Below, piece by piece: positions 20,383 through 28,123 of a stretch of DNA of 64,000 nucleotides; the first letter of the stretch is position 1, and every line of letters begins with the position of its first letter. The notes beneath the pieces were generated by a model. It was not told the DNA's origin. It saw only the letters and a program-made list of their open reading frames with translations, and did no database searches. Source of the DNA: Saprospiraceae bacterium (lineage in GTDB: Bacteria; Bacteroidota; Bacteroidia; Chitinophagales; Saprospiraceae); contig JADJTQ010000011.1 in assembly GCA_016711125.1 (NCBI GenBank), positions 1 through 64,000 of the forward strand, written 5' to 3'. The position numbers and the translations under genes were made by a program.

Positions 20383-21707
20383 CTGCTCCCAATCACATTG
20401 TGGGTGGCATCGCCACCGTCGGTATTTTTGCCAGCATTAGCGGCATCAATATTTTAGCCAAACCCGCTTACCTGGTGGTCATCGCCATTGCCTCCCTCCT
20501 ACCCGATATCGATCACACCCGTAGCCTCATCGGTAAGCTGCTGTATCCCATTGCCAAACCCATCAATCGGCGTTATGGCCATCGCACCATCACCCATTCC
20601 TTGATTTTTACCTTTTTCCTCATTTTGCTGCTGCGCCTGGTGCTCATTGCCCTGAATGTACCCGGTCCCTATACCACCTTGTTTGGGGCGGCTTATCTGT
20701 CGCACCTGGTATTTGATATGATGACCGTACAAGGCGTGCCGCTTTTTTATCCCTTTCTGCGCAATCCGTGTGTGTTGCCCGGCAAAGCTTCGCTTCGCCT
20801 CAACACCAACAACCTCCGATCGGAAACCTCCGTCTTTTGCTTTTTCCTGCTCAGCCTTTTCTTTCTCCAGCCTCTATTTAGTCAGGGCTTCTGGACCTCC
20901 TACAACCGGCTCTTTGGCACCATGAAACATCTGCGTAGTGAGTTTGCCAGTAGCCCCGATCTGCTGCGATGTACCGTGCAATATCGCATCGGTACCGATC
21001 TCACCACCGCCACCGGTTATGTGATTGATGTGCTGCCCCAAGAGGTCGTCTTGTACGATTCAGTGGCCTTTCGTACGCTGGGTGCTGGCCACCAAAGCAT
21101 TACCCACCTGGCGCCATCGCACTCCGGTCTGGCGCTGAGCTATCACACTCAATCGTTTTACAACATCCCCGCTGACAGCCTCACCCAGCTGCTCTACAGG
21201 CACCCGGTCACTTCGCTGGAGGTTTCTTCCAATCACCCGTTTGTCTGTACCATCAATGACCGTACCACCACCAGCAAAAGCATCACCGCTTCCTATGTCA
21301 ATTCCTTTTCCCTCACCCCGGCAGTGGATACCACCACCCAACCTTTTTATCCGGATCCGCGCATCAACACCCAATACCGGCAACTCGATCTCTTAAAGGC
21401 GCTCCAGGCCAAAGAACACCTCGCCTATCAAGCCGCCGAAACTCAGCTGCAGCAACTCCGGCAGCAAGCCCATTCCGAGACCAACCTCATCCGTAAAGAA
21501 GGCCTCATCCATCAAATCAATACGTTTAAATTACCTACCATCAAGGACTACTCCACCGACATCGATCGGGAGCATATCCAGCTGGCTCAACTGCAACGGG
21601 CTGATCAGATTCGACACAAACAACAGCTGGCCTCCGGTAAAATAGACCTGGCCACCTATTCCGGTTTTTATACCTACCTCACCATCACTCCCCTTCCTCA
21701 TGAATAA
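20379..21707 (+). CDS. YdjM-like membrane-bound metal-dependent hydrolase with long C-terminal extension
   Basis: 442 residues. The first 150 or so match the YdjM/DUF457 family of predicted membrane metal-dependent hydrolases. Visible are an early His (PNHIVGGI), the PDIDH motif near residue 45, GHRTITHS and LSHLVFDM, set among hydrophobic helices. A further helix (FFLLSLFFLQPLF) is followed by about 260 residues without a match. These end in a long Gln-, Glu- and Lys-rich coiled-coil (about residues 345-425). The family normally ends near 200 residues, so the extension is unusual. It overlaps both neighbours, which argues for a single envelope-related operon. Confidence 0.7.
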   Translation: MTAPNHIVGGIATVGIFASISGINILAKPAYLVVIAIASLLPDIDHTRSLIGKLLYPIAKPINRRYGHRTITHSLIFTFFLILLLRLVLIALNVPGPYTTLFGAAYLSHLVFDMMTVQGVPLFYPFLRNPCVLPGKASLRLNTNNLRSETSVFCFFLLSLFFLQPLFSQGFWTSYNRLFGTMKHLRSEFASSPDLLRCTVQYRIGTDLTTATGYVIDVLPQEVVLYDSVAFRTLGAGHQSITHLAPSHSGLALSYHTQSFYNIPADSLTQLLYRHPVTSLEVSSNHPFVCTINDRTTTSKSITASYVNSFSLTPAVDTTTQPFYPDPRINTQYRQLDLLKALQAKEHLAYQAAETQLQQLRQQAHSETNLIRKEGLIHQINTFKLPTIKDYSTDIDREHIQLAQLQRADQIRHKQQLASGKIDLATYSGFYTYLTITPLPHE

Positions 21708-22341
21708 AGCATCTTTTTCTTTACTGGCTTTTTTGTTGACCGGTCACCTGGTCACCGCCCAGGTCGATATTCCCAACCTGCCTCCGGATAGTCTGCTCTT
21801 TGCTTCCCTGGATTCGTTCTATCGCCAAAAAGAAGCTGCCGGGCTCCTACCCCACTCCATCACCAAAAAATGGGAATGGCTGTCCTACATGCCGTCGGCC
21901 GGCATCACCTATGCCCTCTCGCCCACGGCTTCCGGTTCCTTCCGCTCCCGGCCGGTGCCGGTCATTTCACTCAATGCCAACGCCATTGGTTCCGTCATTC
22001 ATCGAAATAAGCTCCGTAAGGCTCAAATAGAGCACCTCAGCGCTACATTGGCACTGGAGCAGCGCCAAGATCAGATCGACCTCCACAAGCGCTTAGATCA
22101 ATTTAAACACGACCTATTGGCCCTGTCGCTGTACCAACAAGTTTACCAGATTCAAAATAAGATCGATACCATCAAAAAGGCTCAACTCGATTCGCTGCTC
22201 ATTAAACCCTCCGATTACCTGGCCACCCAGGAAGCCCATCTCAAACAACAGATTCAATACCAGGACAAAGTGGCCACCCTCCGCGATCTGTATTGGCAAA
22301 TCCTGGCCATCGCGCATTACCCCCAAATACCGAGTCCATGA
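21700..22341 (+). CDS. Secreted coiled-coil protein, outer-membrane-efflux-like
   Basis: 213 residues with a signal peptide (FSLLAFLLTGHLVTAQ). The middle and C-terminus form long heptad-like helices (RNKLRKAQIEHLSATLALEQRQ onward, to residue 200). The layout of SLNANAIGSVIHRNKLRKA before a long helical hairpin resembles half of a TolC-type outer-membrane-efflux protein, but it is too short for a complete one. It starts eight bases inside the preceding gene. I infer an envelope function; the exact role is unknown. Confidence 0.55.
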   Translation: MNKASFSLLAFLLTGHLVTAQVDIPNLPPDSLLFASLDSFYRQKEAAGLLPHSITKKWEWLSYMPSAGITYALSPTASGSFRSRPVPVISLNANAIGSVIHRNKLRKAQIEHLSATLALEQRQDQIDLHKRLDQFKHDLLALSLYQQVYQIQNKIDTIKKAQLDSLLIKPSDYLATQEAHLKQQIQYQDKVATLRDLYWQILAIAHYPQIPSP

Positions 22342-23891
22342 GCTTACCATTACCAGTACGGTATGCGACAGAGGTAGTCCCCTTTTCCTCCCCCGCACAG
22401 GTGCCCTATTCGCCCTTTGGGGGCTCATACAGGCGCCTGTTCTGCTCGCCCACTCCCCTCCCGCACGCAGTAATATGGTGTGGTGCCGCGGAGAGTCCGC
22501 AGCATATACCGCGCCATCCTGCCCGTTGGGACAGGACCAGCAGCCCGACAAAACCGGTAGTTCAAACCGACGATTCTTTCATTAACCCTTCACTCAGACT
22601 CCCAACTAAATTCCGGTTTATATCGGGCAGCTTTGTCACGGTATCTGCGGCGTCCATCACGGCACCACTCGCTGCTTTCCTGTCTCTTGTTGAGTGCCGC
22701 TTCCGCTCGGCTATCGCCTCCCGTCAGTACCCTGTCGGCGGCACACAGCAAGATCCATCGCAGCTTGTTGTATGGCGGGCTGCTGACCTAGCTGGGCTGC
22801 GCAAGGCTCCTCGATCCCGCTCTCATCCTCCGCCCTCCGAAACTTTAGTGAAGGAGGAGCCACCCGCGCAGGCCACCCTGTCCTCCAAACCTTCAGTAAA
22901 GGAGGGCTCCCCGCTAATGCTCACACTCCGGCCCACGCCTTGGCCATCACACGCCCGCCCGCCCCGCCGAACCTGCCACCGGCTGCCCGCAACCGCGATC
23001 ACGGGGGAGGTGCCTCCCGCTACATCCACCCTCACCTCCCCCGCATCGCTGAACCCCTACCCCTGGTGGCGCCACTCGCTGAACCTTACCCATGGCTTGT
23101 CCGCCTTGCTTGCTGCACCCGCGCTGCCCGCCCGCTCGGTGAAGCGGCTACGTTTCACCAGGATCCTGCGCTTTACTTTAAGGATATCGATCCAGGTCCA
23201 TTCATCACCATCATCCATATTATCGATGATACCTCTCTCTTCGAAGCCTCCGCACTCCTGGCTGTCACTTGCCGCTTCACCTCTTGGCTGCAGGGCAGGC
23301 ACACGGTACCGCTTACCCGCTGTGCGCCTGCCCCAGCTAGGAACCCGCAGCTGCCGCCTAATTACTGCGTCCCTTCGCTCCCACTGCACCCCGCTGAAGC
23401 CCATACCAAGGACACCCGTCGAAACCATCACGACAGAAAGCCACCCGCTGAAGCCACTCCCGAAACCACCTCGAATTCCCCACTTGGCACCTACCATCCT
23501 CCGAAGCCTTGGCGAAGGCAATCCCGCATACCTTTCACCGTACGGCCAATTTGTACCGCCCTCTCTTAGTGCCATGGAGCCTATACCCCGCGCGCGGTTG
23601 GCTGCTCCGGATATCCTCCTTCTGGCCATTCCAAAGCAGCCTGACCAGCAACCTGGTTTGGCTCGATTCCTCTCAATCTCCTCCATGGTCCTAAGCCCTC
23701 TCCCCCAAAAGTTGCCTATCGGTGAAAGCTATCCCTTCCCCTGCTCTAGATGCCCAAATCCGAACATCCTATCTGAAACTGTACGATCTGGTTTGTCACT
23801 AAATCATTTCAATATGTTTTGGATCTATTGGTTTTTATCGCCACTGTCTCTTCAATTCTTCGACGGCAGTCGTTACGAACGTAAGCGATAA
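22338..23891 (+). CDS. Doubtful 517-codon open frame in a C-rich region
   Basis: An ATG at 22338 overlaps the stop of the preceding gene in the same ATGA style as its neighbours, and the frame stays open to 23891. The predicted protein is extremely rich in Pro, Ser, Arg and Leu, poor in Asp, Gly and Asn, and shows no domain, signal peptide or repeat of its own. The + strand is so C-rich that stops are rare in several frames on both strands. Short palindromes (CCTCC...GGAGG) interrupt it. Another frame gives a protein-like stretch near 23170-23260 (KDIDPGPFITIIHIIDD). It may be a decayed gene, a structured RNA or a real low-complexity protein. Confidence 0.25.
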   Translation: MSLPLPVRYATEVVPFSSPAQVPYSPFGGSYRRLFCSPTPLPHAVIWCGAAESPQHIPRHPARWDRTSSPTKPVVQTDDSFINPSLRLPTKFRFISGSFVTVSAASITAPLAAFLSLVECRFRSAIASRQYPVGGTQQDPSQLVVWRAADLAGLRKAPRSRSHPPPSETLVKEEPPAQATLSSKPSVKEGSPLMLTLRPTPWPSHARPPRRTCHRLPATAITGEVPPATSTLTSPASLNPYPWWRHSLNLTHGLSALLAAPALPARSVKRLRFTRILRFTLRISIQVHSSPSSILSMIPLSSKPPHSWLSLAASPLGCRAGTRYRLPAVRLPQLGTRSCRLITASLRSHCTPLKPIPRTPVETITTESHPLKPLPKPPRIPHLAPTILRSLGEGNPAYLSPYGQFVPPSLSAMEPIPRARLAAPDILLLAIPKQPDQQPGLARFLSISSMVLSPLPQKLPIGESYPFPCSRCPNPNILSETVRSGLSLNHFNMFWIYWFLSPLSLQFFDGSRYERKR

Positions 23892-23900
23892 GCACGACCG

Positions 23901-23932
23901 AGCCTGAGAGAACAGTTCTCTCAGGCTCTTCT
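23901..23932 (+). terminator. Strong terminator closing the 16.3-23.9 kb element
   Basis: A perfect 12-bp stem (AGCCTGAGAGAA with TTCTCTCAGGCT, loop CAG) followed by CTTCTT, ten bases after the stop of the doubtful frame. It marks the end of a transcript reading rightward, which supports transcription of the C-rich region. Confidence 0.85.
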
Positions 23933-24016
23933 TAGCTGATCCGATCCTTTTTTGGTTTGGTGTTCAGCCTTCGAACTGGTCCGCTGGCAGTCCCTTTTAG
24001 TCTTCAGGAGTTAGTG

Positions 24017-24024
24017 TATATTTG
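24017..24024 (+). promoter_or_regulatory. Candidate Bacteroidota -7 box
   Basis: TATATTTG, matching the TAnnTTTG consensus of Bacteroidota promoters, 11 bases before the ATG of the next small gene. I saw no clear -33 element. Confidence 0.5.
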
Positions 24025-24035
24025 CATCTCCGGGC

Positions 24036-24296
24036 ATGCAAACAAGCATTCTAAATATTTATGTCATGCAATGGTCCCATCACTACGGCGATGAATCAAT
24101 CGCCTTTCAAGATCCTTACTGCCTCCGGGTTCATGCCAGCGAGGGTCTTTGGTTCTTCAATTGTTTCATCTTTAACAGTGGGCGAAAAGCTTCCTGGATC
24201 GGTGGATCCGCCATCGAGGATCCCAGTCCCACCCTCGAAGCTGCTCAGAAGCGGGCCATCTTGGTCATGAAAGACCACCAGAAAGCCAATCGCTAA
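24036..24296 (+). CDS. Small hypothetical protein
   Basis: 86 residues, no recognised domain. The sequence is protein-like (aromatic-rich SEGLWFFNCFIFNSG, then an amphipathic C-terminal helix TLEAAQKRAILVMKDHQ). The ATG at 24036 is favoured over an internal ATG at 24066 because of the -7 box at the right distance. It lies between the terminator at 23.9 kb and the second repeat array. Confidence 0.5.
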   Translation: MQTSILNIYVMQWSHHYGDESIAFQDPYCLRVHASEGLWFFNCFIFNSGRKASWIGGSAIEDPSPTLEAAQKRAILVMKDHQKANR

Positions 24297-24362
24297 ACCC
24301 TTGTCCTGATCCACTGTTTTGACCTGGTTCGAGGATCGTTTCCCTTTTTCGATTGTAGCGTT

Positions 24363-24416
24363 TAGGTAACATTTTGGGCCTTTTTGACCGTTACCTAATA
24401 GGTATTAGGTAACATC
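24363..24416. repeat. Inverted and direct TTAGGTAAC repeats
   Basis: TTAGGTAAC occurs at the left, its complement GTTACCTAA about 20 bases later and a third copy after that. They form a hairpin plus a direct repeat. The last copy runs into TAACATCC and TAGGGTGGA, a sequence that recurs in variant form at 24848-24873. Function unknown; a recombination or regulator site is possible. Confidence 0.5.
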
Positions 24417-24524
24417 CCGCGTCAAGATAGGGTGGAATGTTTTTCGGGAGATAATGCCTTAGGAAGGGGATTTGCCGGTATCATCACCCATTTTGGATAC
24501 TGGGCACTCTTTCCTGGTTGTTGC

Positions 24525-24790
24525 CCGAAATTTATTCGCCCAGGTATGCTGCAAATTTGTCTAGCGCGAGACCGGGTTACACCTCCAAACCGTCCTTTTC
24601 TGGTGCGTTTTCTACCAGTGTAGTCCACATAAACGTTAAGAAAATCTTAACAAAAGTGGTGCATTCTGGTGCATCTTGGTGCGTGGTGCACGTGCACCAA
24701 AATACATAATATATTGTATAGCATATAGTTATGCTTATTTAGACCACGCACCACTTTGCACCAATGCACCAATGCACCACTTGCACCACA
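24525..24790. repeat. GGTGCA array and recombinase 3'-end remnant, copy 2
   Basis: It begins with a copy of the last 12 or so codons of the recombinase-ATPase gene (ARNLFAQV, then CCKFV and TAG). The same downstream sequence follows, including GTTAAGAAA, TGGTGCAT units and the GGTGCACGTGCACC palindrome. After an AT-rich spacer come at least five TGCACCA units in the opposite orientation. Similarity to copy 1 is high by eye but not exact. It is a remnant of a second related element, or the partner end of the first. Confidence 0.75.
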
Positions 24791-24904
24791 CCTGTTAAAC
24801 TAGGCTACTATAAGAGGGTTGGAACAAGCCCGATTGTACACTCGGATAACATCCAGCGTTAAGATATAGTGGACTTGATTTCTGGTCTAATAGAGGCAAA
24901 GTGT

Positions 24905-25190
24905 AGATAATCTTAGATTACGTAATACAGCATTATGTAATGCGCTCACACCTTCTCAGGTGCTTTTTGTAAGACTTTCCAATCTGTTTTAGATGCACTG
25001 TTTTCCACAGGTACAAGATCTGACACACGAACACGCAGAACTGTACCGTCATTAATTCTGGATCTGGATTTGGATGGAGAAGGTGGAAAGCCAAGATGGG
25101 TTCAATCACAAATCGCATTGCATGACCTCATCCGTTCTTCAAGGGAATAATAATGCTACATTACATAATGCAGCATTATAGCATTACTAT
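24905..25190. repeat. AT-rich palindromic repeats, left cluster (possible centromere)
   Basis: Near-palindromes built on GCATTAT/ATAATGC and TACATTA/TAATGTA, for example GCATTATGTAATGC near 24930 and GCTACATTACATAATGC near 25153. The same motif recurs right of the WGR gene. Dense short repeats next to parA and a ribbon-helix-helix gene suggest a parS/parC-type partition site, by analogy only. Confidence 0.5.
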
Positions 25191-25525
25191 GCAGCCCAAG
25201 CAATAGAAAAGATGCTCAACTGTAAGGAGTATCTACCATATTTGATATCTCGAGGGATACATCTCTCCGGGAATTTCTCACTCAGAGATACTACTTGATA
25301 TCCATGCTGCTTTCTCCTCAAAAGCAGGGTGGCAGCATAAGCCAGCACTTCATCCATCTCCTGAAAGTAGGTTACTTTTTCGTTCTTGTGGTGGTCTCCC
25401 CTACCCCATGATTGCCTTAGGATATAGATGTTCTCATTGTTGGCAGAGCATGTGATCGTGATCGCATATGCCCTATTCCTATTCCTACTTGGGTCTATAC
25501 TCTTTAAGATTATGGTTTCAAACAT
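25187..25525 (-). CDS. WGR-domain-like protein
   Basis: 112 residues. The central part (YAITITCSANNENIYILRQSWGRGD, then FQEMDEVLAYAATLLLRRKQHGY) matches a WGR domain: a beta strand, the W-G-R signature, and a helix ending in the KxxxGY-like motif. WGR domains bind nucleic acid and occur in PARPs and bacterial regulators. Standing alone between two clusters of AT-rich palindromes, it could bind them. It reads opposite to parA. The role in partition or plasmid control is inference. Confidence 0.65.
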   Translation of the reverse strand: MFETIILKSIDPSRNRNRAYAITITCSANNENIYILRQSWGRGDHHKNEKVTYFQEMDEVLAYAATLLLRRKQHGYQVVSLSEKFPERCIPRDIKYGRYSLQLSIFSIAWAA

Positions 25526-25722
25526 AGCTTCCGTATTACTACATTATTTAATCTTGCATTACTACATGGCTCTAATATAACATTATTACATTATATAATG
25601 CTAGATTATCTAATACACATACACTGCAGTACTGCATTATATAATCATAGATTATGTTCGACAAGTAATGCTAGATTATTTATATAAATCTATATTTGCA
25701 TACATAATGTAGTATTACTCTT
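25526..25722. repeat. AT-rich palindromic repeats, right cluster, parA promoter region
   Basis: At least six copies of TACATTA/TAATGTA or ATTATATAATG-like units, including ACATTATATAATGC near 25590, TGCATTATATAATCA near 25640 and ACATAATGTAGTATTAC just before the parA start. A TATATTTG promoter box at 25691-25698 lies inside the cluster, so repeat-bound protein would cover the promoter. This fits autoregulated partition operons. Confidence 0.55.
25691..25698 (+). promoter_or_regulatory. Candidate -7 box of the parA operon
   Basis: TATATTTG, 25 bases upstream of the parA ATG and flanked on both sides by the AT-rich repeats. Confidence 0.55.
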
Positions 25723-26401
25723 ATGAAAAATAGCTATCACGAATCTCAAAGGTGGGGTAGGGAAGTCCACCATTTGCCAAAATCTTGCCGCTTACTTGGT
25801 GCATCAGAACCACAAAACGTGCATCGTCGACACTGACGTAGAGCAACAAACGTCCATGAAATGGTCGGGCCATCGCGAAAGCGACGTACCCAGTATACCT
25901 GTGTTTACCATATCCGATGAGAAGGCTCTTGCCAAAAATGTCCAGGCGCTAGAAGCTACCTACGACTTCATATTGATCGACGGTACCCCAATATTATCTA
26001 CCCTGGCCACTCGTACAATCCTCATTAGCGATTTGGTTATCATCCCCATTCTACCAAGTGGTGCCGATATCTGGAGTTTAGAAAAGTTCATTGAGCGCCT
26101 TCATGATGCCATCCAGGTACGAGGGGACCATATACCTGCTTACGTGCTTATTAACAAATTTAACAGCACCGAAAAAAGAACTGTTGGTCTCGACAAAGAA
26201 GTTTTAGAAGTCCTCAAACAATTGGGTTTATCAACCCTGGAGTCGACCCTTAACTATCGTGTAGCCTTTAGGGAAGCTATGATCGAAGGTCTTACCGCCT
26301 ACGAATATCGGGATCCCAAAGCCAAAATGGAGATCGAAAATCTCGGTATTGAAATTCTATCAATTATTCAGCAATTTCTACCGAAATCGATTACCACTTA
26401 A
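25723..26401 (+). CDS. parA: ParA-family partition ATPase; frameshift after the start codon
   Basis: A Walker-type ATPase of about 225 residues. After ATG-AAA the frame must shift by one base (A5 run at 25726-25730) to read IAITNLKGGVGKST, the deviant Walker A motif of ParA. Then follow VDTDVEQQTS, FILIDGTP (Walker B region) and the C-terminal helices. In the observed frame the first in-frame start is a GTG at 25796, which would lose Walker A. Either the A run carries one extra base or the ribosome slips. ParA proteins position plasmids or chromosomes. Its partner gene follows after 12 bases. Confidence 0.8.
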
Positions 26402-26413
26402 AATTAGAATGCC

Positions 26414-26764
26414 ATGGTTAGAAAACGAACAAGCCTAAGTTCTACGATCAAATCAACTTCCACAGATCCGGATACAATCGAAAAATTGGTAGAAAGAATT
26501 CATGGGCCAGGAACAATTCCAGCTCCGACAGCTTCGGAAAGTACAAACCACGACAAACGCAAGCAAAGCAAAGCTAATTCTACAGAAAAGGGTAGGGGAG
26601 AAGCTCCCAAGAAACCAAAAGAACCAGAATATGATCCAATAGTAACTACCTCATTTAAACTTCCAAAATCTTTACTCAAAGAGATAAAAAGGAAAGCCAT
26701 TGATGATGAAACAAGCGTAGGAGATTATCTTGTTTCGTTGATTGACAAAGACCTTCGGTCATAG
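26414..26764 (+). CDS. Ribbon-helix-helix-type partition partner
   Basis: 116 residues. The N-terminal two thirds is a basic, Ser/Thr/Lys-rich linker without predicted structure. The C-terminus (VTTSFKLPKSLLKEIKRKAIDDETSVGDYLVSLIDKDL) fits a ribbon-helix-helix DNA-binding domain, with one strand and two helices. A ParA gene followed by such a protein is the type Ib partition layout (ParF/ParG-like). It probably binds the AT-rich repeats upstream and represses the operon. The exact family is unconfirmed. Confidence 0.7.
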   Translation: MVRKRTSLSSTIKSTSTDPDTIEKLVERIHGPGTIPAPTASESTNHDKRKQSKANSTEKGRGEAPKKPKEPEYDPIVTTSFKLPKSLLKEIKRKAIDDETSVGDYLVSLIDKDLRS

Positions 26765-26826
26765 ATTACATTCACTTGTTTCTTTAGTCACACCCCGTTG
26801 AATACCTTGTGGTCAAATAGCAAAAA

Positions 26827-27926
26827 ATGAAGGAATTCGCATCAATTTTGAGGTGTCCTATTACGGGAGAATCCTTGCAATATGTAAATGATCAAATTTC
26901 GATTGAATCACACCTAACTGATTGTAATTTTCCAATCCTAGATGACTTTGAAGTCAATGATGGGTTTATCAATAGCTCCGAAACGTGGTTCTATCCAATA
27001 ATTAAGCCAGATAATCCTGGTGTATAATCGTTACGGTATACCGCTAGGAGACAATGCTAATGTGGAAGTTCCCGTCTCTTTCGATAAGGAAAGGGTATTC
27101 AATTATTACAAAACCATTGACTATATCGTATACAACAATCATACTATCTATGGTGATTCTGCACAATGGCTAGACTACAGACCTGTTTCTAGAGCTTAGA
27201 TAGAAAATTCCCTTGTCTAAAGCAAGCAATTTCATCGACAAAGAAGGCTATTACTTTCCAGATGCTGGATCTGGCCCGATTGGTTTAAGGCAATATCTAG
27301 ACCTATCCATAGGCTATTTCTGCCGTATCTGTTGCGATATATCCTTTGTTGCATTGCAGCAAGCTCAAAGAAACCTCAATGGCAATGGGCTATTCATATG
27401 CTGTGATATCACAAATACTCCCATTAAAGACGATATCTGTGATGCCGTGATATCACAACACGTCATTTACCATATTCCGAAAAAACAACAAAAAGGGCAA
27501 TTGAAGAACTATACAGGGTCACAAAACCCGGCCGCAAAGTAGTGATAGTATACAGTTTTTTTTATCACTCAATATTAATGAACGTTACCTTACTTCCCAT
27601 TCAATTGTATAGAATAACAAGGCATTTCGTTGGCAAACTATGGATTCGAATTTTCAATAAAAAACCTAGGCTTTACTTCTATGCACATGGTAGAAAGTTC
27701 TTTAGGCAGTTCGTATTTTCAGATAATATCAAAATCTTTTCCTGGAGGTCTTTGAATATCTACTTTCTCAGAACCTTGTACATCAAGGGCTTGGTGGTAA
27801 ACAGATTTTGAACTTCTTTCGAAACATTGCAGATAAATATCCGGAATTTATGGGGGCGATAGGGGAATATCCTATCATAGTCATTCAAAAAACCCAATCA
27901 CCGCCGCCAATGTACTCTGCACAGTG
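26827..27926 (+). pseudogene. Decayed SAM-dependent methyltransferase
   Basis: Pieces of one protein lie in several frames. An N-terminal Trm112-like part (LRCPITGESLQYV) comes first, then LVYNRYGIPLGDNANVEVPV in another frame. Next are the SAM-binding core (DAGSGPIG), an FICCDITNTP-like motif and DAVISQHVIYHI. In another frame follows KRAIEELYRVTKPGRKVVIV, and a last piece ends near 27926 (ILNFFRNIADKYPEFMG). At least four frameshifts and a stop separate them. It was probably a class I methyltransferase of a biosynthetic or modification cluster. Its neighbours are unrelated. Confidence 0.75.
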
Positions 27927-28123
27927 AGATAAATGTCATCTCTGCTCAATCGAGCTTTTAGCTGCCTTCGCGTCCGATCAATACAACAAAAAGCCTACGA
28001 TCAATCCGTTCACATCATTTTCTAAGGTTTTAATTGTTAAAGTTGATCAACATCATTGCGTGGTGACTCTTCCTTGACTACATTGACCTATTCACATTCT
28101 ATTTTTCGCCTTCAATCCTGGTT
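27927..28123. other. Intergenic region upstream of the first secreted-protein pair
   Basis: Contains the conserved upstream box described at 28034-28069. No gene is seen. Confidence 0.5.
28034..28069 (+). promoter_or_regulatory. Conserved box upstream of the T9SS small gene, copy 1
   Basis: TTGTTAAAGTTGATC, three bases, ATCATTG, five bases, TGACTC. The same box, with seven bases before TGACTC, stands at 41573-41610 upstream of the homologous gene. The surrounding non-coding sequence is less alike, so the box is probably a promoter or operator shared by these operons. Confidence 0.6.

Noticed and set aside
22940..23569. 209-codon + frame and a 209-codon - frame in the C-rich region
   Set aside because: Stops are rare here in all frames because of the composition. 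Neither frame has a ribosome site or domain, although a short stretch near 23170-23260 looks protein-like.
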